A stretch of DNA of 35,317 nt from Novosphingobium sp. GTDB lineage: Bacteria > Pseudomonadota > Alphaproteobacteria > Sphingomonadales > Sphingomonadaceae. The translations under genes were made by a program, and so were the position numbers. Shown here piece by piece: positions 23,740-31,622 of this stretch. Every line of letters begins with the position of its first letter. Position 1 is the stretch's first letter. The stretch spans positions 1-35,317 of the forward strand of contig JADYXV010000352.1 in assembly GCA_020853995.1 (NCBI GenBank), given 5' to 3'. Under the pieces are notes generated by a model. The model worked only from the letters and a program-made list of their open reading frames with translations. It was not told the origin of the DNA and did no database searches.

Positions 23740-24483
23740 ATGCTCAACATTGAAAACCTCTCCGCCACTGTTGCTGACAAGCAGATCCTCAAGGGCCTGT
23801 CGCTCACCATCAATCCGGGCGAAATCCATGCGATCATGGGGCCGAACGGTGCGGGCAAATCGACGCTGGGCTATACGCTGGGCGGACGTCCCGGCTATGA
23901 AGTGACCGGCGGCAGCGTCAGCTTTGCAGGCGAAGACCTTTTCGCGCTTGAACCGCATGAGCGAGCGGCGGCGGGCCTGTTCCTCGGCTTCCAGTATCCG
24001 GTTGAAATTCCCGGCGTTTCCTTTGTGCAATTCCTGCGTGAAGCGGCCAACGCGCAGCGCAAGGTGCGCGGGGAAGCGCCGCTTTCGGGCGGGGAGTTCC
24101 TCAAGCTCGCCAAGGAAAAGGCAGGGCTTTTGCGCATGGACATGGACATGCTCAAGCGTCCGGTAAACGTCGGCTTTTCGGGCGGTGAAAAGAAGCGCGC
24201 CGAGATGGTGCAAATGGGCATCCTCGATCCCAAGCTGGCGATCCTCGACGAAACCGATTCCGGCCTTGATATCGATGCGCTGCGCATCTGCGGCGAAGGC
24301 ATCAACGCGATCATGCGCAAACCCGATAAAGCCGTGCTGCTGATCACGCACTACCAGCGCCTGCTTGATTACGTGAAGCCCGATTTCGTCCACGTGCTGG
24401 CCGGTGGCCGCATCGTGCGCACTGGCGGCCCTGAACTGGCGCTGGAACTCGAAGAGCAAGGCTACGAGGCGGTGGCCGCGTGA
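23740..24483 (+). CDS. sufC: Fe-S assembly ATPase SufC
   Basis: A 247-residue ABC-type ATPase, the energy-supplying member of SufBCD. Walker A GPNGAGKSTL has K40. The signature NVGFSGGEKKRAEMVQ, Walker B LAILDETDSGLDIDAL and the His switch LLITHYQRLL are all present. The ATG at 23740 is chosen because AAGG (23730-23733) is 6 bases upstream and MLNIENLSA is the normal N-terminus. The in-frame ATG at 23734 overlaps the DUF559 stop and would add two residues. It overlaps sufD by GTGA at 24480-24483. Confidence 0.97.
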   Translation: MLNIENLSATVADKQILKGLSLTINPGEIHAIMGPNGAGKSTLGYTLGGRPGYEVTGGSVSFAGEDLFALEPHERAAAGLFLGFQYPVEIPGVSFVQFLREAANAQRKVRGEAPLSGGEFLKLAKEKAGLLRMDMDMLKRPVNVGFSGGEKKRAEMVQMGILDPKLAILDETDSGLDIDALRICGEGINAIMRKPDKAVLLITHYQRLLDYVKPDFVHVLAGGRIVRTGGPELALELEEQGYEAVAA

Positions 24484-25217
24484 GCGATACGTTGACCCTG
24501 CCCACCCGCCGGGACGAGGCGTTCCGCTATGCGGATCTGGCCGCGCTCGCGCCGCTGTGGCCCTTGGCAACGCAGGAAATCCGCGTCAGCGCGGGCGAAG
24601 AAGGTGCGCTTGCATTGGTGCTTGATGGCACCAGTGCCGATGCGCGTGAACTTTCCATCGTGCTGGAAGACGGCGCTTCGTTCGATCTGCGCGTGCTGAA
24701 CGCCGGTTCTGCCTATGGCCGCATCGCGGTGTCGGTAACGCTGGGTAAAGCGGCCAAGTTCCACCTTGGCGCGGCGCAAATCGCAGGCGGCGATCAGACC
24801 GCCGAGATCGTCACGCAAGTCACGCATGCCGAGCCTGATGCGGTATCTACGCAAATCGTACGCTCAGTGCTGGCGGGCCACGCCACCGGCACGTACCTTG
24901 GCAAAGTGGCCGTGGCGCGCGGGGCCATTGGCACAGACGGTTCGCAATCGATCCGCGCCATGCTGCTGGACCGCACCGCGACCGCCAATGCCCGGCCCGA
25001 GCTGGAAATCTATGCCGACGACGTGAAATGCGCGCATGGCTGTGCCGTGGGCGAACTCGATCCGCAAAGCCTGTTCTACCTCGCCCAGCGCGGGCTGCCA
25101 CCGGCGCAGGCCAAGAAGCTGATGTTGCAGGCCTTCATTGCCGAAGCCTTTGTTGGCGCGGCTGATGAAGACGCACTGACCGAAACGGCGCTCGCTGCGT
25201 TGGAGGCCATGCTGTGA
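24480..25217 (+). CDS. sufD: Fe-S cluster assembly protein SufD, short form
   Basis: A 245-residue SufD-family protein, clearly shorter than the ~420 residues of E. coli SufD. The missing part is the N-terminal helical domain. What remains is the beta-helix core and the C-terminal signature ARPELEIYADDVKCAHGCAV, plus GELDPQSLFYLAQRGL. SufD pairs with SufB in the scaffold and is linked to iron entry. The start is GTG 24480, overlapping the sufC stop; no frame remnant of a longer N-terminus can lie upstream because sufC occupies it. A short SufD may therefore be normal in this lineage rather than damaged. Confidence 0.93.
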   Translation: MSDTLTLPTRRDEAFRYADLAALAPLWPLATQEIRVSAGEEGALALVLDGTSADARELSIVLEDGASFDLRVLNAGSAYGRIAVSVTLGKAAKFHLGAAQIAGGDQTAEIVTQVTHAEPDAVSTQIVRSVLAGHATGTYLGKVAVARGAIGTDGSQSIRAMLLDRTATANARPELEIYADDVKCAHGCAVGELDPQSLFYLAQRGLPPAQAKKLMLQAFIAEAFVGAADEDALTETALAALEAML

Positions 25218-26425
25218 ACACCGCAACGCTTACGCGCGAAGCGCAATGGCCCGGCCTCGTCAACCCGGACGGCAGCCGCTGGCACTACCTGGACACCGCC
25301 GCCACCGCGCAAAAACCGCAAGCCGTTATCGATGCGATGATGCGCGCCTTGGGCAGCGATTATGCCACCGTCCATCGCGGCGTCTATGCCCGCTCGGCCG
25401 ATATGACGCTGGCCTTCGAAGCCGCGCGCCGCAAAGTGGCCGCGCTGATCGGTGCGCAGGAAAGCGAACTCGTGTTCACACGCGGCGCGACCGAGGCAAT
25501 CAACCTTGTTGCGCAGACATGGGGTATGGCTAATCTCAAGGCTGGTGACCGCATCCTGCTCTCGCAGCTTGAGCATCATTCCAACATCGTGCCCTGGCAA
25601 TTGCTGCGTGATCGGACCGGCGTTGAAATTGACGTCTGTCCGATCACCGAAGACGGCCAGATCGATCTTGCCGCCGCTGAACGGATGTTGACGCCCGCGC
25701 ACAAACTGGTGTCGTTCGCGCATGTGTCCAACGTGCTGGGCTCCGTGCTTCACGTGGAACATGCGGTGAAGCTGGCGCGCAATGTCGGCGCGAAAATCCT
25801 GCTCGATGGCTGCCAGTCGGTTGCGCGGATCGCGGTGGATGTCCATGCGATTGATGCTGATTTCTACGTGTTTTCAGCGCACAAGCTCTATGGCCCCACC
25901 GGCATCGGCGCGCTTTGGGCAAAGCCTGAAATCCTTGACGCCATGCCGCCATGGCAGGGCGGCGGCGCGATGATTGATCGCGTAACCTTTGAAAAGACGA
26001 CATATGCCCCCGCGCCCCAGCGTTTCGAGGCCGGAACGCCCGCAATCGTCGAGGCCATCGGTTTTGGCGCGGCAGCAGATTACGTCACCGGCGTCGGCCT
26101 CGATGTGATCCATGCCCATGAAACCGCGCTGGTGGCCAAGGCGCGTGAGGCTTTGCAGGCGATGAACTCGATCCGCCTGTTCGGGCCGGACGACAGCGCC
26201 GGGATCGTCAGCTTTGCGATGGAGGGGGTACACCCCCATGATCTGGGCACGATCCTTGACGAGGAAGGCGTGGCAATCCGCGCCGGGCACCATTGCGCGC
26301 AGCCCTTGATGGATCACCTTGGCGTTCCTGCCACGGCCCGCGCCAGTTTTGGCATTTATAGCGATGAAAGCGATATCGCCGCATTGGTGCGCGGTATCGA
26401 AAGGACCAAGAGGATTTTCGGATGA
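25214..26425 (+). CDS. sufS: Cysteine desulfurase SufS
   Basis: A 403-residue class V aminotransferase-fold enzyme that removes sulfur from L-cysteine and passes it as persulfide to the scaffold. PLP-binding Lys is K224 in FSAHKLYGPTG. The persulfide Cys is C361 in RAGHHCAQPLMDHLG, the short-loop type II (SufS) context. Other conserved parts are the N-terminal YLDTAATAQKP and the LSQLEHHSNIVPW segment. The GTG start overlaps the sufD stop (25214-25217), with GGAGG about 8 bases upstream. No sufE homologue was found in the window, so the sulfur acceptor is elsewhere or not needed. Confidence 0.97.
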   Translation: MNTATLTREAQWPGLVNPDGSRWHYLDTAATAQKPQAVIDAMMRALGSDYATVHRGVYARSADMTLAFEAARRKVAALIGAQESELVFTRGATEAINLVAQTWGMANLKAGDRILLSQLEHHSNIVPWQLLRDRTGVEIDVCPITEDGQIDLAAAERMLTPAHKLVSFAHVSNVLGSVLHVEHAVKLARNVGAKILLDGCQSVARIAVDVHAIDADFYVFSAHKLYGPTGIGALWAKPEILDAMPPWQGGGAMIDRVTFEKTTYAPAPQRFEAGTPAIVEAIGFGAAADYVTGVGLDVIHAHETALVAKAREALQAMNSIRLFGPDDSAGIVSFAMEGVHPHDLGTILDEEGVAIRAGHHCAQPLMDHLGVPATARASFGIYSDESDIAALVRGIERTKRIFG

Positions 26426-26910
26426 GCGTAGAGGATCCCAAATTCGCCGTCGAAGAAGTGGAAGCGGTCAGCATGCCGCGCCGTGCGCGCGTGGACGACA
26501 TTCCCGAACCTGTAGAAACGCCCGCTGAAAAGCTGGATCGCAAGCGCGATTACCTCGAAGGCTTCCTTGCGGCCAAGCCCGAAGGCGTTGCGCCCAGTGA
26601 ACCCGGTGGGGACATCTACGAAGGCGTGATCAGCGCGCTGAAAGAGATTTTCGATCCGGAAATCCCGGTCAACATCTACGACCTTGGCCTGATTTATGGC
26701 GTCGAAGTTGATGATGAAGCGCACGTGATCGTCAATATGACGCTGACCACGCCCCATTGCCCGGTGGCCGAATCAATGCCCGCCGAGGTGGAACTGCGCG
26801 TCTGTGCGGTGCCCGGTGTGCGCGATGCCGAGGTTAATCTGGTGTGGGACCCCGCATGGGACCCGCAGAAGATGAGCGATGAAGCCAAGCTAGAGCTTGG
26901 GATGTTGTAA
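26422..26910 (+). CDS. sufT: SUF-associated MIP18/DUF59 protein (SufT-like)
   Basis: 162 residues. A variable charged N-terminus (1-60) precedes a MIP18/DUF59 domain (about 65-150) with DPEIPVNIYDLGLIYGV and the conserved Cys in MTLTTPHCPVAE. This SUF-linked subgroup helps cluster transfer or maturation of Fe-S proteins, and is related to SufT and eukaryotic CIAO2. ATG 26422 overlaps the sufS stop by ATGA. It is the last gene in the overlap chain; the repeat pair beginning 6 bases after its stop separates it from the carrier gene. Confidence 0.9.
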   Translation: MSVEDPKFAVEEVEAVSMPRRARVDDIPEPVETPAEKLDRKRDYLEGFLAAKPEGVAPSEPGGDIYEGVISALKEIFDPEIPVNIYDLGLIYGVEVDDEAHVIVNMTLTTPHCPVAESMPAEVELRVCAVPGVRDAEVNLVWDPAWDPQKMSDEAKLELGML

Positions 26911-26916
26911 GATACT

Positions 26917-26964
26917 CCCCTCCCGGCCTGAATCGGATTTTGGCGGGAGGGGTTGGGGGTGGGC
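26917..26964 (+). repeat. GC-rich palindromic repeat, copy D
   Basis: CCCCTCCC (26917-26924) and GGGAGGGG (26945-26952) form an 8-base-pair stem with a 20-base loop, followed by TTGGGGGTGGGC. It faces copy E in inverted orientation with 31 bases between them. Confidence 0.85.
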
Positions 26965-26995
26965 AGAGGCCAAGCGCATCCCTATGTAAAGAAGG

Positions 26996-27042
26996 CCCAC
27001 CCCCGTCCCCTCCCGCCCACATTTGTTTTGGCTTGGGAGGGG
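26996..27042 (-). repeat. GC-rich palindromic repeat, copy E
   Basis: CCCACCCCCGT (26997-27007) precedes the stem CCCCTCCC (27007-27014) / GGGAGGGG (27035-27042), with one base of overlap between tail and stem. On the minus strand it has the same stem-then-GGGGGTGGGC order as copy D. Its right arm runs into the GGGGAG that serves as ribosome binding site for the carrier gene. Confidence 0.85.
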
Positions 27043-27054
27043 GGAGATAGTGCG

Positions 27055-27417
27055 ATGACCGAAGTTAGCACCAAGACCCGCCAGCGCCCCGCCGCTGTCA
27101 TCCTCACGCCATCTGCCGAGGCGCGGATTGCGCACCTGATGGAAACCGCCCCCGCAGGCGCGATTGGCGTAAAGCTGTCCACCCCACGCCGGGGCTGTTC
27201 GGGTCTTGCCTATTCGGTTGATTACGTGACGCAAGCAAACCCGATGGACGAGCGGATCGAGACGCCCGGCGGCTTGTTCTTCATCGACGGCGGATCGGTG
27301 CTGTACCTGATCGGCTGCACGATGGAGTGGCAGGAAGACGATTTCACCGCCGGATTCGTGTTCCAGAACCCCAACGCCAAAGGCAGTTGCGGCTGCGGTG
27401 AAAGCTTTACGGTCTAA
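27055..27417 (+). CDS. sufA: A-type Fe-S carrier protein (IscA/SufA/HesB family)
   Basis: 120 residues with the three conserved cysteines of A-type carriers, in RRGCSGLAYSVDY and the C-terminal GSCGCGES. These proteins receive clusters from the scaffold and deliver them to apo-enzymes. ATG 27055 is preceded by GGGGAG (27041-27046) with 8 spacer bases; this ribosome site is formed by the arm of palindromic copy E. The frame is open upstream (from 26953) only because the repeat lacks stops. It ends in a 4-base convergent overlap with the next gene. It is probably the last suf gene. Confidence 0.95.
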   Translation: MTEVSTKTRQRPAAVILTPSAEARIAHLMETAPAGAIGVKLSTPRRGCSGLAYSVDYVTQANPMDERIETPGGLFFIDGGSVLYLIGCTMEWQEDDFTAGFVFQNPNAKGSCGCGESFTV

Positions 27418-28355
27418 CCTTCTTTCAGGAACCGCAGCAGCGCTTCTTCCAGCGCGTCAACCTTGTCGTCGGCGTCAATCCGGGCATTCAGCCACAGGTT
27501 TTCCGCATCGGTAACGGCATGTTCGCGCGACGCTTCGCCCGCAATGTCGCGCTCGGGCTGGCGGCGGCCAAAGCCGACAGCCCGCACGGCCTGGGTAAAG
27601 CCTCTGGCATCGGTTGTGGCCATCCGCCCGAAGAACCGGCCAAGATGGCTCGACCGGTCGTTCATGAACGCCTCAAGCTCGCCCGCGCGTTCACGCGTCA
27701 GGCCCTTGGCTCCTTGCCAGCCCTGAAGATAATTGCCCACGCCCTGTACAAACAGGCGTTCCCATTCCGGAGCGTTGTCGGCGTCCAGCGTAGCATCCTT
27801 GATGCGGAACAGCATTTCCGCTTCGCGCTGGCTGACGGCGGCGGGCCGGTCACTGCCCGCGGCAAAAATGGTACGGCGGATCAGCGCGCATTCCGCCGCG
27901 TTGATGCTGCCCGGATCAAGCGCGCCTCCGCTGCGGGTGGGGCCTTCGCCCGTCAAAACCGCCTGTTCCAGCAAGTCGAGCGCGAACTGCCGCAAGGCAT
28001 CAGGTGTTGATTGGGCTTTTTCCAGAACACGCACGACCAGTTCCAGTTCGGTCAGACTGCTCACTTTGCCGTCATGCCTGACCCGCTCGATAAGCCATGC
28101 GGCGTTTTCATCCGAAACATAGCCGCGCGGCTCGGTGGTATTGACGATGAACTCGACCAGCGCCTCGACAAAGAAGTCGCTCCATTCCGCGGTTGGCGTG
28201 GCGATCTGGTCATTCAGGATGAAGATCGCCTCTGCCTCTTCGGGATCGATCCTGCCATCGGGCCACGCCGCACGGCGCAGGGCGAGGATTTCCTCGGCTG
28301 AAATGGCGTTGTCTTCAGCGGCTTGCGCAGCGATGGCGCGGAAATGCAGGGTCAT
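27414..28355 (-). CDS. Unknown protein with internal duplication, acidic and helical
   Basis: 313 residues starting at the ATG 28355, with GAGGG 10 bases upstream (a TTG at 28385 is an alternative). No signal peptide or membrane segment is seen. I do not recognise the family. The protein is built from two similar halves. Residues ~18-70 (AISAEEILALRRAAW, then EAEAIFILND and EWSDFFVEALVEFI) resemble ~150-210 (NAAECALIRRTIF, EAEMLFRIKD, EWERLFVQGVGNYL). Residues 80-113 (VSDENAAWLIERVRHDGKVS...) resemble 281-313 (VTDAENLWLNARIDADDKVD...). The Asp-rich loops (DGRIDPEE, DADDKVD) recall EF-hand or TerB-like helical proteins, but this is only a resemblance. It overlaps the carrier-gene end by 4 bases, convergent. 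Confidence 0.75.
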   Translation of the reverse strand: MTLHFRAIAAQAAEDNAISAEEILALRRAAWPDGRIDPEEAEAIFILNDQIATPTAEWSDFFVEALVEFIVNTTEPRGYVSDENAAWLIERVRHDGKVSSLTELELVVRVLEKAQSTPDALRQFALDLLEQAVLTGEGPTRSGGALDPGSINAAECALIRRTIFAAGSDRPAAVSQREAEMLFRIKDATLDADNAPEWERLFVQGVGNYLQGWQGAKGLTRERAGELEAFMNDRSSHLGRFFGRMATTDARGFTQAVRAVGFGRRQPERDIAGEASREHAVTDAENLWLNARIDADDKVDALEEALLRFLKEG

Positions 28356-28445
28356 CAGGTCAAGTCCCTCGGGCGTGCTTGCCAAAGGGACTTACGCGAC
28401 AGCGCTTAATTTGGCGTTATCAGGTGCCGATGCTTTGAATGGCTC

Positions 28446-28484
28446 GGGGAGGGGCTGGATTGGTACGGGCAGCCACCCCCTCCG
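28446..28484. repeat. Imperfect GC-rich hairpin, diverged palindrome
   Basis: GGAGGGGCTG (28448-28457) can pair with CAGCCACCCCCTCC (28470-28483) with bulges. It resembles a worn copy of the palindromic family at 15.5, 23.3, 23.7 and 27 kb. It lies in the 377-base non-coding gap 28356-28732. Confidence 0.45.
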
Positions 28485-28548
28485 TAAACGCTATCCCTGC
28501 TTCGTCACCATGCCTATTCCGTCACCCTGAAACAAGTTGGCGCCCATC

Positions 28549-28681
28549 TCCTTCGGCAACGTAAATCCCGGATCCCGTCATGCTGAACTTGTTTCAGCAT
28601 CCATTCCTCCCCACAAACCGCAGTGCGCCTTGATAGATGGATCCTGAAACAAGTTCAGGATGACGATAATTCAAGAACCGT
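28549..28681. repeat. Interspersed nested double-hairpin element, copy 2
   Basis: The left hairpin is ATGCTGAA-CTTGT-TTCAGCAT (28580-28600) and the right hairpin is ATCCTGAA-ACAAG-TTCAGGAT (28641-28661), the same design and nearly the same sequence as 15537-15665, including the flanking CTTCGGCAACGTAA and AAGAACC. A fragment CCCTGAAACAAGTT at about 28525-28538 looks like a truncated third arm. The rest of the gap also holds a small hairpin GTGCTT-GTCG-AAGCAC (28706-28721) just beyond the thrS stop. Confidence 0.85.
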
Positions 28682-28732
28682 GTCGTATCAGACCCCGCTC
28701 ATGCCGTGCTTGTCGAAGCACTCGCACCAGCA

Positions 28733-30724
28733 TCAGCGCAAATCGGGTGCAGTCGCCTCCGTCACAAGCATCGCGATGGCCTCGTCCAGCGGCATCACCT
28801 TCTGGTGCTGTTCGCCCAGAATGCGGATCGCCACGGTGCCTTCTTCGGCCTCGCGCTTGCCCACCACCAGCAGGTACGGGACTTTCGCCACCGAATGTTC
28901 GCGCACCTTGTAATTGATCTTTTCGTTGCGCAGGTCGCTTTCGGTACGGATGCCCGCAGCTTTCAGCTTCGCCAGCGCTTCGGTGGCATAGCCATCAGCT
29001 TCCGAAACGATGGTCGCCAACACGGCCTGCACCGGCGCCATCCACACCGGCAGACGGCCTGCAAAATGTTCGATCAGAATGCCGATGAAGCGTTCGTACG
29101 AACCGAAGATCGCGCGGTGCAGCATGACCGGGCGGTGCTTGTCGCCATCTTCGCCAACATATGTTGCATCAAGCCGTTCTGGCAGGACGCGGTCAGACTG
29201 GATCGTGCCGACCTGCCAAGGGCGGCCGATCGCATCGGTCAGGTGCCATTCCAGCTTGGGCGCATAGAACGCGCCTTCGCCGGGCAATTCTTCCCAGCCG
29301 TACTGTTCTGTCGCAAGCCCTGCGCGGACCACGGCGGCGCGCAGCTCGCTTTCGGCCATGTCCCACATTTCTTCGGTGCCGAAACGCTTTTCGGGGCGCA
29401 GCGCCAGCTTGATCGAATAAGTGAAGCCGAAGTGCTTGTAGATGCGGTCTGCCAGTTCGCAGAACGCCTGCACTTCATCCACGATCTGGTCTTCGCGGCA
29501 GAAGATGTGCGCATCGTCCTGCGTGAACTGGCGCACGCGCATGAGGCCATGCAGCGCGCCGTGCGGTTCGTTGCGGTGGCAGCAGCCGTTTTCATACAGA
29601 CGCAGCGGCAGATCACGGTAGGATTTCAGGCCCTGCCGGAAGATCAGGACGTGCGCGGGGCAGTTCATCGGCTTCAGGGCCATCCAGTCGGCCTCGCCGC
29701 TGATCACCGGGCCTTCGTCATCCACGTTGGGCACTTCGTCGGGGATGACGAACATGTTTTCGCGGTATTTGCCCCAGTGGCCCGATTGCTCCCACTGGCG
29801 CGCGTCCATCACTTGCGGGGTTTTCACCTCGCGATAGCCCGCGCCATCAATCGCGCGGCGCATGTATGCCTCCAGCTCGCGCCAGATCATATAGCCCTTG
29901 GGATGCCAGAACACGCTGCCATGCGCTTCGGCTTGCAGATGGAACAAGTCCATCTCGCTGCCCAGCTTGCGGTGATCGCGCTTGGCGGCCTCTTCCAGCC
30001 GCGTCATGTGGGCATCAAGCTGCTTCTTGTTGAGCCAGCCGGTGCCGTAAATGCGGCTGAGCATCGCGTTGTTCTGGTCGCCACGCCAATAAGCGCCCGA
30101 AACGCGCGTCAGCTTGAACGCGGTAGGATCCAGCTTGCCGGTCGATGGCAAATGCGGGCCACGGCACATATCCAGCCAATCATCGCCTGACCAATAGACC
30201 GTCAGCGGCTCATCGCCGGGAAGCTCGGCGGCCCATTGCGCCTTGAAGCTCTCGCCCTGCTGCTTCCACCGGCTGATAAGCTGTTCGCGGCTCCACTCCT
30301 CGCGGCGCAGCGGCTTGTTTGCCCCGATGATCTTGCGCATCTGCGCCTCGATCGCGGGCAAGTCTTCATCCGTGAACGGGCGTTCGGCGGGCGCGAAATC
30401 GTAATAGAAGCCATCGTCGGTGCTGGGCCCGAACGTGATCTGCGTGCCCGGAAACAGCGCCTGCACGGCCTCTGCCAGAATGTGGGCGAAGTCATGGCGG
30501 GCAAGGTCTAGCGCATCAGCCTCGTCCTTGGCCGTCACCAGCGCCAGTTGCGCATCGGCGGTAAAGGGGCGCGAAAGATCAACCAGTTCGCCATCCACCC
30601 GCGCCGCCAGCGCCGCTTTGGCAAGGCCGGGGCCGATGGCGGCGGCGATGTCCGCAGGGGTGCTGCCGGGCGCAACTTCGCGTGACGAACCATCGGGCAG
30701 GGTGATTTTCAGCAACTCGGACAT
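28733..30724 (-). CDS. thrS: Threonyl-tRNA synthetase
   Basis: A 663-residue class II synthetase that charges tRNA-Thr. In order: a TGS domain (1-62); the editing domain with H77/H81 and C187/H191 (RHDFAHILAEA, DMCRGPH), which hydrolyses Ser-tRNA-Thr; the catalytic core with MNCPAHVLIF (zinc-binding Cys) and motif 2 region CCHRNEPHGALHG; and the C-terminal anticodon-binding domain (from about 560). The ATG at 30724 has GAGAG 6 bases upstream. Length and motifs are normal. It is divergent from the hydrolase gene. No T-box or obvious leader is seen upstream. Confidence 0.97.
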   Translation of the reverse strand: MSELLKITLPDGSSREVAPGSTPADIAAAIGPGLAKAALAARVDGELVDLSRPFTADAQLALVTAKDEADALDLARHDFAHILAEAVQALFPGTQITFGPSTDDGFYYDFAPAERPFTDEDLPAIEAQMRKIIGANKPLRREEWSREQLISRWKQQGESFKAQWAAELPGDEPLTVYWSGDDWLDMCRGPHLPSTGKLDPTAFKLTRVSGAYWRGDQNNAMLSRIYGTGWLNKKQLDAHMTRLEEAAKRDHRKLGSEMDLFHLQAEAHGSVFWHPKGYMIWRELEAYMRRAIDGAGYREVKTPQVMDARQWEQSGHWGKYRENMFVIPDEVPNVDDEGPVISGEADWMALKPMNCPAHVLIFRQGLKSYRDLPLRLYENGCCHRNEPHGALHGLMRVRQFTQDDAHIFCREDQIVDEVQAFCELADRIYKHFGFTYSIKLALRPEKRFGTEEMWDMAESELRAAVVRAGLATEQYGWEELPGEGAFYAPKLEWHLTDAIGRPWQVGTIQSDRVLPERLDATYVGEDGDKHRPVMLHRAIFGSYERFIGILIEHFAGRLPVWMAPVQAVLATIVSEADGYATEALAKLKAAGIRTESDLRNEKINYKVREHSVAKVPYLLVVGKREAEEGTVAIRILGEQHQKVMPLDEAIAMLVTEATAPDLR

Positions 30725-30867
30725 CGGGTTCTCTCAAGCCTTAAAGCGTTGATCCGCGCTTTGGCACAGGAGCGCCGCCGCCGCAATTCCTGCCCTGCCG
30801 ATCCCATTGGCTGCTTGGCTGTCATGATGGGCTTGCCCGCGGCAAAGGTGCGGGCCATGATCGTGCA

Positions 30868-31611
30868 ATGACCGATCTTTCCCGCTTCACCCTGCCATCG
30901 GGCCAGCAGATGGCCTATCGTTTCACCGCAGGCCGCGCGCCCGCCATCGTGTTCCTGCCCGGTTACAAATCGGACATGAGCGGGGGCAAAGCGCAGGCGG
31001 TGCTGCAATGGGCCCAAGACCGGGGCCGCGCCTGCCTGTTGCTTGACTATACCGGCTGCGGACAAAGCGATGGCAACTTTGCCGATGGCAGCTTGTCACA
31101 ATGGCGCGATGAAGTGGTGGCGCTGGTCGATCACCTTGGGCTGGATGCAGTACAAATCGTCGGATCGAGCATGGGCGGCTGGCTGATGCTGCTGGTGGCC
31201 GAAGCCCTGGGCGGCCGGGCTAAGGCGCTGGTCGGCATCGCCCCCGCGCCCGATTTCACCGAATGGGGTTTTTCGCAAAGCCAACGGATCGCGCTCGCGG
31301 CGGGGCAGACGATCCTTGAGGACAATCCGTACGGGACCGAGCCTACCCCTACGCATGCGCTGTTCTGGTCCGATGGTGAACGCAACAAGCGGCTGAAGGC
31401 GGGCGTTGCATTCGATGGTCCGGTTCGGCTCTTGCACGGGCAGAACGATGCCGATGTGCCGTGGGATGTGTCACTGCGGCTGGCCAGCGCGCTGCGTTCA
31501 GCCGATGTGCAGGTGCATCTGATCAAGGACGGCGATCACCGGCTTTCGCGGGATAGCGACATTGCCCTGCTGCTGCGCGAGCTAGCCAATCTCGAAGCTT
31601 TGGCGCCTTGA
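30868..31611 (+). CDS. Alpha/beta hydrolase, ABHD10/serine aminopeptidase-like
   Basis: 247 residues with a complete alpha/beta hydrolase fold. The oxyanion loop is FLPGYKSDMSGGKA, the nucleophile S101 is in the elbow GSSMGG, the acid is Asp in LLHGQNDADVPW, and the His is in KDGDHRLS. No signal peptide is seen, so it is cytosolic. Sequence flavour is closest to small esterase/thioesterase-like hydrolases such as ABHD10; the true substrate is unknown. ATG 30868 has a weak upstream Shine-Dalgarno. It heads a three-gene unit with the TPR and luciferase-like genes; the next start lies 11 bases after its stop. Confidence 0.9.
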   Translation: MTDLSRFTLPSGQQMAYRFTAGRAPAIVFLPGYKSDMSGGKAQAVLQWAQDRGRACLLLDYTGCGQSDGNFADGSLSQWRDEVVALVDHLGLDAVQIVGSSMGGWLMLLVAEALGGRAKALVGIAPAPDFTEWGFSQSQRIALAAGQTILEDNPYGTEPTPTHALFWSDGERNKRLKAGVAFDGPVRLLHGQNDADVPWDVSLRLASALRSADVQVHLIKDGDHRLSRDSDIALLLRELANLEALAP

Positions 31612-31622
31612 AGGATAAACCG

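Noticed and set aside
23295-27042. The repeated GC palindromes as a CRISPR array
   Set aside because: Copies are few, irregularly spaced, in both orientations and separated by genes; no spacers or cas genes.
28706-30190. 494-codon plus-strand frame opposite thrS
   Set aside because: Antisense shadow of thrS, which carries every expected synthetase motif.
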